Below, in pieces: positions 16,669-25,480 of a DNA stretch of 64,000 nt (the first letter of the stretch is position 1; every line of letters begins with the position of its first letter). The stretch is from Martinezella tropici. Its GTDB lineage: Bacteria > Pseudomonadota > Alphaproteobacteria > Rhizobiales > Rhizobiaceae. Where the stretch lies: positions 206,557 through 270,556 of the forward strand of contig JUHI01000008.1 of assembly GCA_000799755.1 (NCBI GenBank). The letters are read 5' to 3'. A program made the position numbers and the translations under genes. A model generated the notes under the pieces. It worked only from the letters and a program-made list of their open reading frames with translations. It was not told the origin of the DNA and did not search any database.

Positions 16669-18177
16669 TCACCCGGCGCGGCGGTACTCGATCATTCTTG
16701 CCCGGGCCAGCACTAGTTCCAGCCGGTCTTCCTCCAGGAGATTGAGGCATACCCGCTTGGTCCATGGACCGTCGACCAGGGTGAATAGGAACCGTCCGTT
16801 GCCCAGCGCGCGCAAGGGCATGCGATGGCGTACCGGGCCTATACCCATGATAACGCTGCCGTTTTCGATCTCGAAACGGGCACCTTCAGGCGAGTTCCAG
16901 ACGCCGGACAGGGAGGCCGGCGCTTCCTGCTCCCGGACCGGATGGAAGCGGCGCTGCGCGTGGCCGACTTCCCCGACGATATCTTCACCCTCCATCTTCA
17001 GCCGCATCGGCGATGAAGCAGAGCGCGAGGAAACCCAGGGACCGTCGTCTTCATAGACCGTTTCGTCGGCGTCGAGATACGTTACCGTGCTTCCCGCCAC
17101 CTTGATCCACCACGGCCCGCTTTCCGTGGCATAAGTGCCGTCACGAAGAGCTGACGACGGACGCGGTAAGTCGTCCCCAGTTAATGCCGCCATGGATTCG
17201 AGGGCGATCTTGTAGCCGTTGGTATCCTCGCGATTGGATACAATCACGAAGCCGGTTTTCCTGGCGGGATCGAGCAGGAAATAGCTCTTGTAGCCAGGGT
17301 GGGAGCCGCCGTGTCCGATGAAGGTGCGATTGCCGAGCAGGCTCTGACGCAAACCGAGCCCATAGCCGCTCGTCCGGCCATCGGCAAGCTGCCGTGGCGC
17401 CGACAATCGCTCCAGGATGCCGTCGAGAGCTCCCTTGCCTTCGAGGAGGGCGATCAGCCACTTGGTGAGGCTTTCGCCGCTTCCGGTCATACTGCCGGAG
17501 GCGGAGATATGCAGGCCGGCGGCCGAAAGCTGCCAGCGCTCTCCATCTCGCCAATAACCCGGGACCAGACCGATGACAGGATCGTTCCAGACGTCAGGCG
17601 CGTCCAGTACCGCACCGGCCTGTGCGCCGCGCTCACGAACGTAGTCTCGGAAAAACACGCCCCGTCGTTCGAGCGCGGCTTCGACGAGACGATAGCCCGT
17701 ATTGGAGTAAGAGATCTCGGTGCCGGCGTCATAGTTCAATCGCGTCTGGCGCACGAGGAAGTCGAGCAGCGGACCGGCCTTGGTCTCGGTGTAGACGGAC
17801 AGCCCGAACAGCGACAGGCACTCGCGCGTATCGGGCAGGCCGCCGCTCATGTCGAGAGCGCGACCGACGGTGACGTCGCGAAGGGGCGCCTGCAGTTCGG
17901 GCAGATGCTGGCCCAGAGGATCATCGAGGCCGATCTTGTCGGAGTGTTCGAGCACGAGGGCGCAGAAGGCATGCTTCGTGACCGAGGCATAGCGCACGAC
18001 GCTTGCGGCGGTGAAAGGCGCCAGTGTCGAGAGGCTTTCGACGCCGCCGGCTTCGGCAAAGCGGATGCCCTGCGCATCAAAACCGATGACGGCGCCGCCC
18101 GGCTCGTCATTGCTCCAATTTTGAGTGAATTGGGCAGCGCATTCCTGCGCCGCCTTCCAGTGTGCCGTTTCGGACAT
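16669..18177 (-). CDS. dap: D-aminopeptidase of the DAP type (serine peptidase family S12)
   Basis: A 502-residue penicillin-recognising enzyme, close to the roughly 520 residues of Ochrobactrum anthropi DAP. Catalytic motifs are complete: Ser65-V-T-Lys68, Tyr157-Ser-Asn159 and His289-Gly-Gly291 (the HxG third motif). The C-terminal 170 residues form the beta-barrel domains that in DAP restrict the active site to D-aminopeptidase activity. No signal peptide is seen, so it acts in the cytoplasm on imported peptides. It starts 20 bp after dppF in the same direction. A plain beta-lactamase or esterase role is less likely given the length and neighbours. Confidence 0.87.
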   Translation of the reverse strand: MSETAHWKAAQECAAQFTQNWSNDEPGGAVIGFDAQGIRFAEAGGVESLSTLAPFTAASVVRYASVTKHAFCALVLEHSDKIGLDDPLGQHLPELQAPLRDVTVGRALDMSGGLPDTRECLSLFGLSVYTETKAGPLLDFLVRQTRLNYDAGTEISYSNTGYRLVEAALERRGVFFRDYVRERGAQAGAVLDAPDVWNDPVIGLVPGYWRDGERWQLSAAGLHISASGSMTGSGESLTKWLIALLEGKGALDGILERLSAPRQLADGRTSGYGLGLRQSLLGNRTFIGHGGSHPGYKSYFLLDPARKTGFVIVSNREDTNGYKIALESMAALTGDDLPRPSSALRDGTYATESGPWWIKVAGSTVTYLDADETVYEDDGPWVSSRSASSPMRLKMEGEDIVGEVGHAQRRFHPVREQEAPASLSGVWNSPEGARFEIENGSVIMGIGPVRHRMPLRALGNGRFLFTLVDGPWTKRVCLNLLEEDRLELVLARARMIEYRRAG

Positions 18178-18197
18178 GCGTGCCTCGCAAATGCAGA

Positions 18198-18947
18198 TTA
18201 AACCGGTTCCGCTTCCTCGAACTCGACGCTCAGCCGGCGCAGCTCCCGCGTGTGAGGGTGGCTGACATTGCCATGCCGCAAATCGTCAGCCGTAAGCTGT
18301 TCGACCATCTGGCCGTCGATCATCACGCCGACCCGCGTGCATAGATGGGCGATGACGCCGAGATTGTGGCTGACCATCACATAGGTAAGCTTCCTTTCCG
18401 CGCGCAGGTCGGAGAGCAGATTGAGGATCTCGGCCTGGACGGAGACATCGAGCGCGCTCGTCGGCTCATCGAGCAGCAGGATTTTCGGTTCTGCGATCAA
18501 GGCACGCGCGATGGCGACGCGCTGCCGCTGGCCGCCCGAGAGCTGGTGCGGATAGCGGAAGCGGGCGCTTTGGGGCAGGGCGACATCGGAGAGCGCTGAC
18601 GCGATGCGCCGGTCGATGTCGCCCATGCGGTGAACGAGCGGCAGCTCGCTCAGGATACGGTCTATTGTCTGGCGCGGATGCAGTGAGCCATAAGGGTCTT
18701 GAAAGACCATCTGCACCTTGCGAAAGAAATCGGGCGTGCGATGCTGCGGTGCATCCTCTCCATTGAAGGCGATACGGCCGAGCCAGCTGGTGTTCAGGCC
18801 GGCCATGGCGCGCAACACGGTCGATTTGCCCGAGCCGCTTTCGCCGACGATGCCGAAACTGCCGCCTTCCTCCACCTGGAAGGAGACGCCCTTGACGACT
18901 TCGCGCTCGCCGAAGCGTATCCGCAGATTATCGATCTCTATCGTCAT
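18198..18947 (-). CDS. dppF: Dipeptide-type ABC transporter ATPase (DppF-like)
   Basis: A 249-residue ATPase with Walker A GESGSGKST, signature LSGGQRQRVAIARAL and Walker B ILLLDEPTSALD. It is shorter than typical DppF (about 320 aa) because the C-terminal oligopeptide extension is reduced, ending soon after HPHTRELRRL. ATG 18947 overlaps the TGA of the previous ATPase gene (ATGA) and has GGAG eight bases upstream; an ATG three codons earlier is possible. It would power peptide import with DppD. Confidence 0.88.
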   Translation of the reverse strand: MTIEIDNLRIRFGEREVVKGVSFQVEEGGSFGIVGESGSGKSTVLRAMAGLNTSWLGRIAFNGEDAPQHRTPDFFRKVQMVFQDPYGSLHPRQTIDRILSELPLVHRMGDIDRRIASALSDVALPQSARFRYPHQLSGGQRQRVAIARALIAEPKILLLDEPTSALDVSVQAEILNLLSDLRAERKLTYVMVSHNLGVIAHLCTRVGVMIDGQMVEQLTADDLRHGNVSHPHTRELRRLSVEFEEAEPV

Positions 18948-19771
18948 TTCAGCCACTCCGGGTCACGCTCGAGAATGGGCAGCCGTTCCTTCGGATGGGT
19001 CAGCGAAGGAATGCAGTTCAGCAGGCCGCGCGTATAGGGATGGGCGGCGGAAAGCAGCTCCGAAGCCTTGAGTTCCTCCATGACACGCCCGGAATACATG
19101 ACAGCGACCCGGTCGCAGAAGTGCGAGACGAGCGGCAGATCATGGCTGATGAGCAATAGTCCCATCGAGCGCTCTGAGACGAGCTCTTCGATCAGCCGCA
19201 GGATTTCCGCCTGTACCGACGCGTCGAGAGCGCTTGTCGGCTCGTCCGCGATGAGCAATTCGGGGTCCGGCGCCAGCATCATCGCGATCATCACGCGCTG
19301 GCCCATGCCGCCGGAGACCTCATGCGGATAAGAGGCGGCAACGGCTTTCGGATTGCGGATCTTGACCTGTTCGAGCAGATTGGCGGCCGCGTCCGCAGCT
19401 TCCCGGCGGCTGCCGCCCTTATGTGTCCGCCATGCCTCGGCAACCTGATTGCCGATGGTCTTGACGGGGTTGAGCGAATATTTCGGATCCTGCAGGATGA
19501 AACCCGCCCGCTTGCCGCGGATGGTGCGCATCTGTCTTTCGCTGGCCGACAGGATATCGATGCCGTCGAATGCAAGCTTGTCCGCCTCGATGCGGGTCTG
19601 TTTTGGCAGCAATTTCATCAGCGCGCGCGCCGTCAGGCTCTTGCCGGAGCCGCTCTCGCCGACGATCCCGAGCTTCTCGGCACCAAGGCGAAGCGAGATG
19701 CCCTTGACGGCCGGTGCGAAGCCGGTGCGCGTCTTGAAGCCGATGCGCAGATTGTCGATCTCGACCAACAT
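18944..19771 (-). CDS. dppD: Dipeptide-type ABC transporter ATPase (DppD-like)
   Basis: A 275-residue ATPase of the peptide/nickel family. Walker A is GESGSGKSLTARAL, the signature VSGGMGQRVMIAMML, and Walker B ELLIADEPTSALD. The C-terminal YTRGLLNCIPSLTHPKERLP is the usual end of DppD/OppD proteins. It sits 3 bp after dppC and overlaps dppF by 4 bp, which indicates tight cotranslation. The M-G in place of R/Q within the signature is a mild departure from consensus. Confidence 0.9.
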   Translation of the reverse strand: MLVEIDNLRIGFKTRTGFAPAVKGISLRLGAEKLGIVGESGSGKSLTARALMKLLPKQTRIEADKLAFDGIDILSASERQMRTIRGKRAGFILQDPKYSLNPVKTIGNQVAEAWRTHKGGSRREAADAAANLLEQVKIRNPKAVAASYPHEVSGGMGQRVMIAMMLAPDPELLIADEPTSALDASVQAEILRLIEELVSERSMGLLLISHDLPLVSHFCDRVAVMYSGRVMEELKASELLSAAHPYTRGLLNCIPSLTHPKERLPILERDPEWLK

Positions 19772-19774
19772 GGA

Positions 19775-20674
19775 TCAGTCTCCCTTCGGATCGAGCACGT
19801 CGCGCAGCGCGTCGCCCAGGAAATTGAAGGCGAGCGAGACGAGGAAGATGGCGATACCGGGGATCGTCGCGACCCACCATTGCTCGAAGATGAAACGCTT
19901 GGCTGTTGCGATCATCGCACCCCATTCCGGCGAGGGCGGCTGTGCGCCCATGCCGAGGAAGCCGAGGCTTGCCGCGGTGATGATGATGGAGCTCATGTCG
20001 AGCGTGACGCGAACGATGAGGCTCGGCACGCAGAGCGGCGCGATATGGCGCATGATGATGCGCCAGGAGGACGCGCCCGTCAGGCGGTATGCGGCGATGA
20101 AATCGGCGCCGCGCACGGTGAGTGTTTCGGCGCGCGCCAGCCGGGCGTAAGGCGGCCAGGCGGTGAGCGCGATCGCAAGCACGGCACTTTCGACACCCGG
20201 TTTCAGCGCCGCCACGAAGGCAAGCGCCAGCACGAGCCGGGGAAAAGCAAGAAAGATGTCGGTGAGGCGCATCAGCGCGGTATCGACTATGCCGCCGAAA
20301 TAGCCGGCGATGCAGCCGATGGCGAGGCCGATCGGCGCAACGAGAACCACGACGGCAATGACCATGCCGAGCGTGACGCGACCGCCATAAAGAAGACGGG
20401 AATAGATATCGCGGCCGAGTTCGTCCGTGCCGAGCCAATGGGCAGCGCTCGGTCGCGCGAGCCTGTTTGCCAAATCCTGGGCTGCGGGATCATGCGTGGC
20501 GAGCCACGGCGCGAAAACCGCAAGCAGGATGAATAGCACGATGATCGAAAGGCCGATCATGCCGAGGGCATTGCCCTTCAGGCCCAGCCAGATGCGATAG
20601 CGATCGCCCCAGGCTGCCTGGCGTCGGGATGTGGGGGACTCGTCGAGTGCCCAATTGCGAAAGGTTGCAAGCAT
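19775..20674 (-). CDS. dppC: Dipeptide-type ABC transporter permease (DppC-like)
   Basis: A 299-residue inner-membrane permease with about six hydrophobic segments. LGTDELGRDIYSRLLYGGRVTLGMV is the highly conserved DppC/OppC N-terminal signature. The ATPase-contacting loop fits DFIAAYRLTGASSWRIIMRHIAP. Its ATG overlaps the stop of dppB by one base. Confidence 0.92.
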   Translation of the reverse strand: MLATFRNWALDESPTSRRQAAWGDRYRIWLGLKGNALGMIGLSIIVLFILLAVFAPWLATHDPAAQDLANRLARPSAAHWLGTDELGRDIYSRLLYGGRVTLGMVIAVVVLVAPIGLAIGCIAGYFGGIVDTALMRLTDIFLAFPRLVLALAFVAALKPGVESAVLAIALTAWPPYARLARAETLTVRGADFIAAYRLTGASSWRIIMRHIAPLCVPSLIVRVTLDMSSIIITAASLGFLGMGAQPPSPEWGAMIATAKRFIFEQWWVATIPGIAIFLVSLAFNFLGDALRDVLDPKGD

Positions 20675-21687
20675 CAGCGCACCCTTGGGTCGAGCAGACG
20701 ATAGAAGAGATCGGCGATGAGGTTCAGCCCCACATAGATGATACCGATCAGGAGAGTTGTGCCGATGACGGGATTCATGTCGCCATTCATGAGCGATGCG
20801 GTCAGATACTGACCGATACCGGGCCAGGAAAAGACAGTTTCGGTCACGACGGCGCCTTCCAGCAATCCCGCATAGGTGAGTGCGAGCACAGTCACCAACT
20901 GCACCGCGACGGTCGGGAAGGCATGTCCCCAGATGACCCGGCTCAGCGACAGACCCTTGGCGCGCGCAGTTATGACAAATTCGCCTTTTAGCGCGTCGAT
21001 CATGAAGGCGCGCGTCATGCGGGCGATGTAGGCCATACTGAAATAGGCAAGAATGCAGACCGGCTGTGCCATATGCGCGAGCGCATCCCAGAAGGCGTCG
21101 AGATCGCCGGCAAGGAGCGTGTCGACGGAAAGCAGTCCGGTAACCGGAGTGATCATTCCGTCATAAATGATGTCCTGCCGTCCCGGGCCGGGCGCGATCC
21201 CGAGTGCCGAATAGAAGACCAGCAGCGAGATGAGCGAGAGCATGAAAACCGGGATGGAATGGCCGGCAAGGCAGACGACGCGGATCGCCTGATCCGTAAT
21301 CGTGCCTTTTTTCACGGCTGCCCAGACGCCGAGCGGAATGCCGATGATGGCGGCAAGGATAAGGGCAGCAGTCGCGAGCTCGAAGGTTGCCGGGAAGAAG
21401 CGGGCGATATCCTGCGATACCGGATTTTTCGTCAGCACCGACATGCCGAGATCGCCATGCACAAGCTGGTTCAGATAGTGCAGGAACTGCACGGGAAGGG
21501 GCTGATCGAGGCCCATTTCCGCGCGCACGCGTACGACCACCGCCTCGGGCGCATTGTCGCCGACGGCCGCAATGACCGGATCGACCGGCATGACGCGGCC
21601 GATGAGGAAGGTGACAATCGTCAGACCAAGCAGCGTCAGGACGACGCTGCTTAGAATGGCGGTGAAGGATTTGATCCGTCGGGTCAA
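20674..21687 (-). CDS. dppB: Dipeptide-type ABC transporter permease (DppB-like)
   Basis: A 337-residue inner-membrane permease. The conserved DppB features are the N-terminal helix, RAEMGLDQPLPVQFLHYL, and the loop FVITARAKGLSLSRVIWGHAFP near residue 235. It starts with TTG overlapping the dppA stop codon (TTGA) and is preceded by AGGAGA within the dppA 3' end. It pairs with dppC to form the pore. Confidence 0.9.
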   Translation of the reverse strand: MTRRIKSFTAILSSVVLTLLGLTIVTFLIGRVMPVDPVIAAVGDNAPEAVVVRVRAEMGLDQPLPVQFLHYLNQLVHGDLGMSVLTKNPVSQDIARFFPATFELATAALILAAIIGIPLGVWAAVKKGTITDQAIRVVCLAGHSIPVFMLSLISLLVFYSALGIAPGPGRQDIIYDGMITPVTGLLSVDTLLAGDLDAFWDALAHMAQPVCILAYFSMAYIARMTRAFMIDALKGEFVITARAKGLSLSRVIWGHAFPTVAVQLVTVLALTYAGLLEGAVVTETVFSWPGIGQYLTASLMNGDMNPVIGTTLLIGIIYVGLNLIADLFYRLLDPRVR

Positions 21688-23282
21688 GCCTTGCTGGTCT
21701 CCTGATAGGAATTGGCTTCCGAAAGAGCGCCGAGCTGGAAGCCGGACACACCCTTGCGGCAGGCCGCGGTCCTTACTGTCTGGAACATGAAGACAAAGGG
21801 GCTGTTCTGCATATGCTCGCGCTGCAGCTCTTCATAAAGGGCGATGCGCTTGGCCGGGTCCTTCTCGTCTCGAGCAGCTTCCGCCTTGGCGGCAAAATCG
21901 TCGTTCTTGTAGCGCGAACGCCACAGGAACGGCTTGCTCTTGGCGTCGTCGGAATTGTCCTTGTTGATGGTGAAGACTTCGCCGTTGGAGTTCGGATCGA
22001 AATAGTCCGTTCCCCATGCGGAAAGTGCCATCTCGTGCTGGCGGGCGCGCATCTTGGTCAGCACCTGCCGGTTCTCGGCGGACTGCAGCTTCACGCGAAT
22101 ACCGATTTCGGCGAGATTGGCCTGGATGGCCTGAGCGAGGTCCGGATAGGGCTGAGCGGCATAGTGGTCCATCGTCACGTCGAAACCATCCGCCAGTCCG
22201 GCTTCGGCCATTAGTGCCTTGGCCTTTGCGATATCCTTCTGGAACGGCGTGTCGCTGATTGCGGCCGGGAAACCTTCCGGCTCGAAGCTCTGGTGGATCT
22301 TGTGGGTCAGCGGTACGATATTTTCCTGCATGCCCTTGTAGTCGAGCGCCCACTTGACCGCCTGCCAGACCTGCGGCTTTGCGAGGTTGGCGACGCCTTG
22401 GTTGAGCGAGATCAGAACCAGCGAAGCGATGCTCTTGGTCACCAGCGTGAACTCGGCATCGTTCTGGATGGTGCGAAGCTGCTCGGAGGTCAGGTCGCGG
22501 GCGATATCGACATCGCCCTTCTTCAGCATCAGGAGCTGCGAGGCCGGATCGGTGACGTGGCGCAGGATGACGCGCTTCAGATTGCCCTTGTAGGGGCCGT
22601 GCGGGTTGAGGGTCAGCGATATGGCTTCGCTCGCCTTCCAGGACTGCAGCTGGAAGCTGCCGGAGCCGGCGCTGTTCTTCTGCAGCCAGGCATTGCCCAT
22701 ATCGCCATTCGTCTCGTTGGCGAGCACGACCTTCTTTTCGACGACGGCAGCGATGTTGGCCGAGAGGCAATAGAGCAGGAAGGCGATGGCGGTCGGCTTC
22801 TCGGTCGTCAGCATCAGCGTTTCGGCGTCGGTGGCGACGATGCGGCTTTCGACATTCTCCGGCGTGAAGCCGAACTGATTGATGATGAAGGCCGCGCCCT
22901 TGTTCATCTTGATCGCGCGATGCAGCGAGAAGGCGACGTCTTCTGCCGTGACCGGCGAGCCACTTGCGAAGGATGCCTTGGCAAGCTTGAAGGTAAAGAC
23001 CTTGTCGTCGGCATCGGCCTGCCAGGATGCTGCCAGAACCGGATCGACCTTGGAGGGATCATCGGTGTTGGGGCGCACCAGCTTCTGGTACATGTTGCTG
23101 ATCACTTCGCCGCCGACGGCTTCGAAGCTTTCATGCGGGTCGAGGCTCGTCATGTTGTCGAGCTGCTGGGCAACGACCAGCACGTCTTTCGGTGTCGCGG
23201 CAAATGCCGTCTGCGCAAGATCGAGGTAGGACAGGAAGGGCAGCGTGCCGCTGCCGATGAGAAACTGGCGTCTGGAAACCAT
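21684..23282 (-). CDS. dppA: Periplasmic peptide-binding protein of the ABC importer (DppA-like)
   Basis: A 532-residue family 5 solute-binding protein. The N-terminus MVSRRQFLIGSGTLPFL carries a twin-arginine motif (S-R-R-Q-F-L), suggesting Tat export. The mature protein has the family pattern DPHESFEAVGGEVISNMYQKLV and AEDVAFSLHRAIKM. AGGGGA precedes the ATG. It is the first gene of the leftward operon dppABCDF-dap-lysR. The neighbours suggest it binds peptides with D-residues, but the ligand cannot be read from sequence. Confidence 0.9.
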   Translation of the reverse strand: MVSRRQFLIGSGTLPFLSYLDLAQTAFAATPKDVLVVAQQLDNMTSLDPHESFEAVGGEVISNMYQKLVRPNTDDPSKVDPVLAASWQADADDKVFTFKLAKASFASGSPVTAEDVAFSLHRAIKMNKGAAFIINQFGFTPENVESRIVATDAETLMLTTEKPTAIAFLLYCLSANIAAVVEKKVVLANETNGDMGNAWLQKNSAGSGSFQLQSWKASEAISLTLNPHGPYKGNLKRVILRHVTDPASQLLMLKKGDVDIARDLTSEQLRTIQNDAEFTLVTKSIASLVLISLNQGVANLAKPQVWQAVKWALDYKGMQENIVPLTHKIHQSFEPEGFPAAISDTPFQKDIAKAKALMAEAGLADGFDVTMDHYAAQPYPDLAQAIQANLAEIGIRVKLQSAENRQVLTKMRARQHEMALSAWGTDYFDPNSNGEVFTINKDNSDDAKSKPFLWRSRYKNDDFAAKAEAARDEKDPAKRIALYEELQREHMQNSPFVFMFQTVRTAACRKGVSGFQLGALSEANSYQETSKA

Positions 23283-23642
23283 GTGAAATCCCCTTTTTCA
23301 CTCGTGCAACCAAGTCCTGTGCCAGGCAGCCAAGGCTTGGCACGGCTCTGCCGCTATCACATTTTCGCCGGGTTCTTTAACAGCGCCTCTTGCTAGCGCC
23401 TAATTCCGTTTTTCGCAGACCCTATGCGTGGTTTGCATTTGCCCAGCCCGCCAGGCTTGCCCGGGCGGACGTCAGCAGCAGTATTTGGCTTTGGACACAA
23501 GCGAAACTTCGGTAGTTCACGTGCTTGATGCGACAACCACGAGCCGCTTCGGCGCAGCCGCAGCGGCGTGGCTATCTGTCGTGATCGAAGCCCAATTCAA
23601 AGGGCTGTGAGGGTTTGCCGCTCAGTCGGCGATATCAAGCGC
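23283..23642. other. Intergenic region upstream of dppA
   Basis: A gene-free stretch of 360 bp. It must contain the promoter of the leftward dpp operon and the end of the SRPBCC gene. No convincing promoter boxes, LysR-type palindrome or terminator could be assigned by eye. Confidence 0.5.
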
Positions 23643-24122
23643 TCATCCGTCCAACCAGGCCGCAAGGCCATCCAGCGTCTGCAGCCCGTATTCGACGGCG
23701 CCGAAGCCGATGACGACGCGACGCCGCTCCGCACTCGGGTGGAGCTGGCGCAGGGTCAGCACCGTCTTGCCGTCGGACTGTTCATCGAACGTCACCGTGG
23801 TGCGGAAGCGGTCCGGATCGTTCGGATCGGGCGTGCCATGGTCCATCACGATTCGCTCGTTCGGTACGATCTCCAGAAAGCGCACAAGGTTCGGGAAGCG
23901 CCGCGCCTGGCCCTCGAACATGCCCACCATGTCGAACCGCCAGATCCCGCCCTCGCGGATATCGGCCTCGTGGCTTTCGATTTCAAGGCTGGTTGGACCA
24001 TACCATTCGGCCAGCGCTCGAGGGTCCATCCAGGCGGCGAAAACCTTCTCTCTTGGGTGGTTGAGCAGCTTCACCAGCACGATTTCCCGATCGAGCGCCC
24101 AAGTGTCAAACTGACTTGCCAT
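23643..24122 (-). CDS. SRPBCC / AHSA1-domain protein
   Basis: A 159-residue START-like domain protein of the Aha1 C-terminal (AHSA1) type. Typical parts are REIVLVKLLNHPREKVFAAWMDP at the N-terminus, then EWYGPTSLEIESHEADIREGGIWRF and DHGTPDPNDPDRFRTTVTFDEQSDGKT. Such proteins have a hydrophobic ligand pocket and commonly sit directly after an ArsR regulator, as here, with a 17-bp overlap. Ligand and function are unknown. Confidence 0.85.
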   Translation of the reverse strand: MASQFDTWALDREIVLVKLLNHPREKVFAAWMDPRALAEWYGPTSLEIESHEADIREGGIWRFDMVGMFEGQARRFPNLVRFLEIVPNERIVMDHGTPDPNDPDRFRTTVTFDEQSDGKTVLTLRQLHPSAERRRVVIGFGAVEYGLQTLDGLAAWLDG

Positions 24123-24462
24123 GACCTTCGTCGTCCTCTGCTGTTCTGTCCAGATACGCTTCCAGCCGATCCAGCCGTTCGGTCCAGCTTCGGCGCTCGG
24201 CTATCATCCAGTCCGCCGCCTCGTCGAACCGCGCCTGCACAAGCCGGCACCAGCGGCTGCGCCCGCGCTTCTCGCTGGCGATGAGCCCGCAATCCTCGAG
24301 CACCTTGAGATGCTGGGCAAAGGAGGGCAGCGCCATGTCGAAGGGTTCGGCCAGGACGCTGACCGGCACTTCGCCCCCAGCCAGCCGCGATATTACCGCG
24401 CGGCGGGTCGGGTCGCTGAGGGCATGGAAGGCGAGGTCGAGAGGGGTCGAATGGTACGGCAT
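24106..24462 (-). CDS. ArsR-family transcriptional regulator
   Basis: A 118-residue winged-helix repressor. DLAFHALSDPTRRAVISRLAGGEVPVSVLAEPFDMALPSFAQHLKVLEDCGLI is the standard ArsR core. It lacks the Cys pairs of metal sensors, as is usual for ArsR proteins paired with SRPBCC genes. It overlaps its SRPBCC partner and is divergent from a DHFR-like reductase gene. The region between carries a direct repeat that may be its operator. Confidence 0.9.
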   Translation of the reverse strand: MPYHSTPLDLAFHALSDPTRRAVISRLAGGEVPVSVLAEPFDMALPSFAQHLKVLEDCGLIASEKRGRSRWCRLVQARFDEAADWMIAERRSWTERLDRLEAYLDRTAEDDEGHGKSV

Positions 24463-24511
24463 GTGAATTGGTAGAACGAGTTTGGATGCCAGTCAACAAC
24501 AATTAGGTACT

Positions 24512-24558
24512 TGCCTTAGTGTTTGGTCCAATATAAAGGTAAATGCCTTAGTGTTTGG
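24512..24558. promoter_or_regulatory. 15-bp direct repeat in the arsR / reductase divergent promoter
   Basis: TGCCTTAGTGTTTGG occurs at 24512-24526 and again at 24544-24558. The spacing of 32 bp start to start is close to three helical turns, so both copies face the same side of the DNA. A bound regulator, most simply the adjacent ArsR protein, is a reasonable guess. Confidence 0.55.
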
Positions 24559-24606
24559 GTCTGTCTTAGGGCAGGCCTGCCTCATCCACTCGCAAGGAGA
24601 GCTCCA

Positions 24607-25248
24607 ATGGCAGTTCGTGTCGATCTCATGATCTCGCTCGACGGTTTCGCAACAACGACGGATCAGACGCCCGAGGTCCCGTTCGGCGAGGACTGGCCGC
24701 GTCTGGTCGGCGCCTATACCGCAACGCGAACGTTCCGCGAGCGTGTATTCAAGGATAGCAGCGGGGCCGGAACCACCGGTGTCGATGACGATTATGCGAA
24801 AGACTATTTCACCAATGTCGGGGCCGAAATCATGGGTGCCGGCATGTTCGGGCTCCACAATTTTCCGGACGATCCGAACTGGCGTGGCTGGTGGGGCGAA
24901 GAGCCGCCGTTCCAGGTTCCGGTCTTCGTTCTCACCCATAGTGCTCGCCCCTCCCTGGAGATGGCCGGCGGCACCACGTTCCACTTCCTGGATGCCACTC
25001 CAGCCGATGTGCTGCGGAAGGCCGTCAGCGTGGCGAAGGGGAAAGATGTGCGCGTCGGCGGTGGCCCGACGGTTGTTCGCGACTTTCTGAGGGCAGGTCT
25101 GGTCGATCGCCTCCATGTTGCAATCACGCCGATCCTGCTTGGGCGAGGCATACGCCTGTGGGACGATCTGCGTGGTCTGGAGGCTGGCTACGCGGTCAAG
25201 TCAGAAACCGCGCCGAGCGGCACCATCCACCTTACGTTCCAGCGCTAG
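24607..25248 (+). CDS. Dihydrofolate reductase-like (RibD C-terminal domain) protein
   Basis: A 213-residue NADPH-dependent reductase-like protein. It starts MAVRVDLMISLDGFATT, the typical beta1 and loop of the family, and has VRVGGGPTVVRDFLRAGLVDRLHVAITPILLGRG, the conserved nucleotide-binding and C-terminal region. Most stand-alone members have unknown substrates. ATG 24607 is preceded by AAGGAG; an in-frame start 28 codons upstream would overlap the direct repeat and is not chosen. Divergent from arsR, so it may be under ArsR control. Confidence 0.85.
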   Translation: MAVRVDLMISLDGFATTTDQTPEVPFGEDWPRLVGAYTATRTFRERVFKDSSGAGTTGVDDDYAKDYFTNVGAEIMGAGMFGLHNFPDDPNWRGWWGEEPPFQVPVFVLTHSARPSLEMAGGTTFHFLDATPADVLRKAVSVAKGKDVRVGGGPTVVRDFLRAGLVDRLHVAITPILLGRGIRLWDDLRGLEAGYAVKSETAPSGTIHLTFQR

Positions 25249-25261
25249 CCTGGTGCTTCGC

Positions 25262-25286
25262 GGCATCACGGACTATCCGTGATGCC
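25262..25286 (+). terminator. Hairpin downstream of the reductase gene
   Basis: A perfect 11-bp stem (GGCATCACGGA and its complement) with a 3-base loop, starting 14 bp after the stop codon. The following bases (AGCTTCTC) are only weakly T-rich, so termination is likely but not certain. Confidence 0.6.
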
Positions 25287-25480
25287 AGCTTCTCAAGCCG
25301 CCGGCCTTGGGGGCTGACGCTCCTTCGTAAGGCAGTAACGCGATCGTAGGTGCGGCCGATCAATCCGGACTTACGACGTCGTCATCAATTGCCATATTCT
25401 GTCGGGTAATTGTTGCATCTCTGCCGCTTATGCGATGTTGTCGTTGAGCAATCGATTTTCACGGCGGAAAACAAGGTGGC

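Noticed and set aside
19322..20536. Open frame of 404 codons on the plus strand
   Set aside because: Antisense to dppD and dppC, both with full family motifs.
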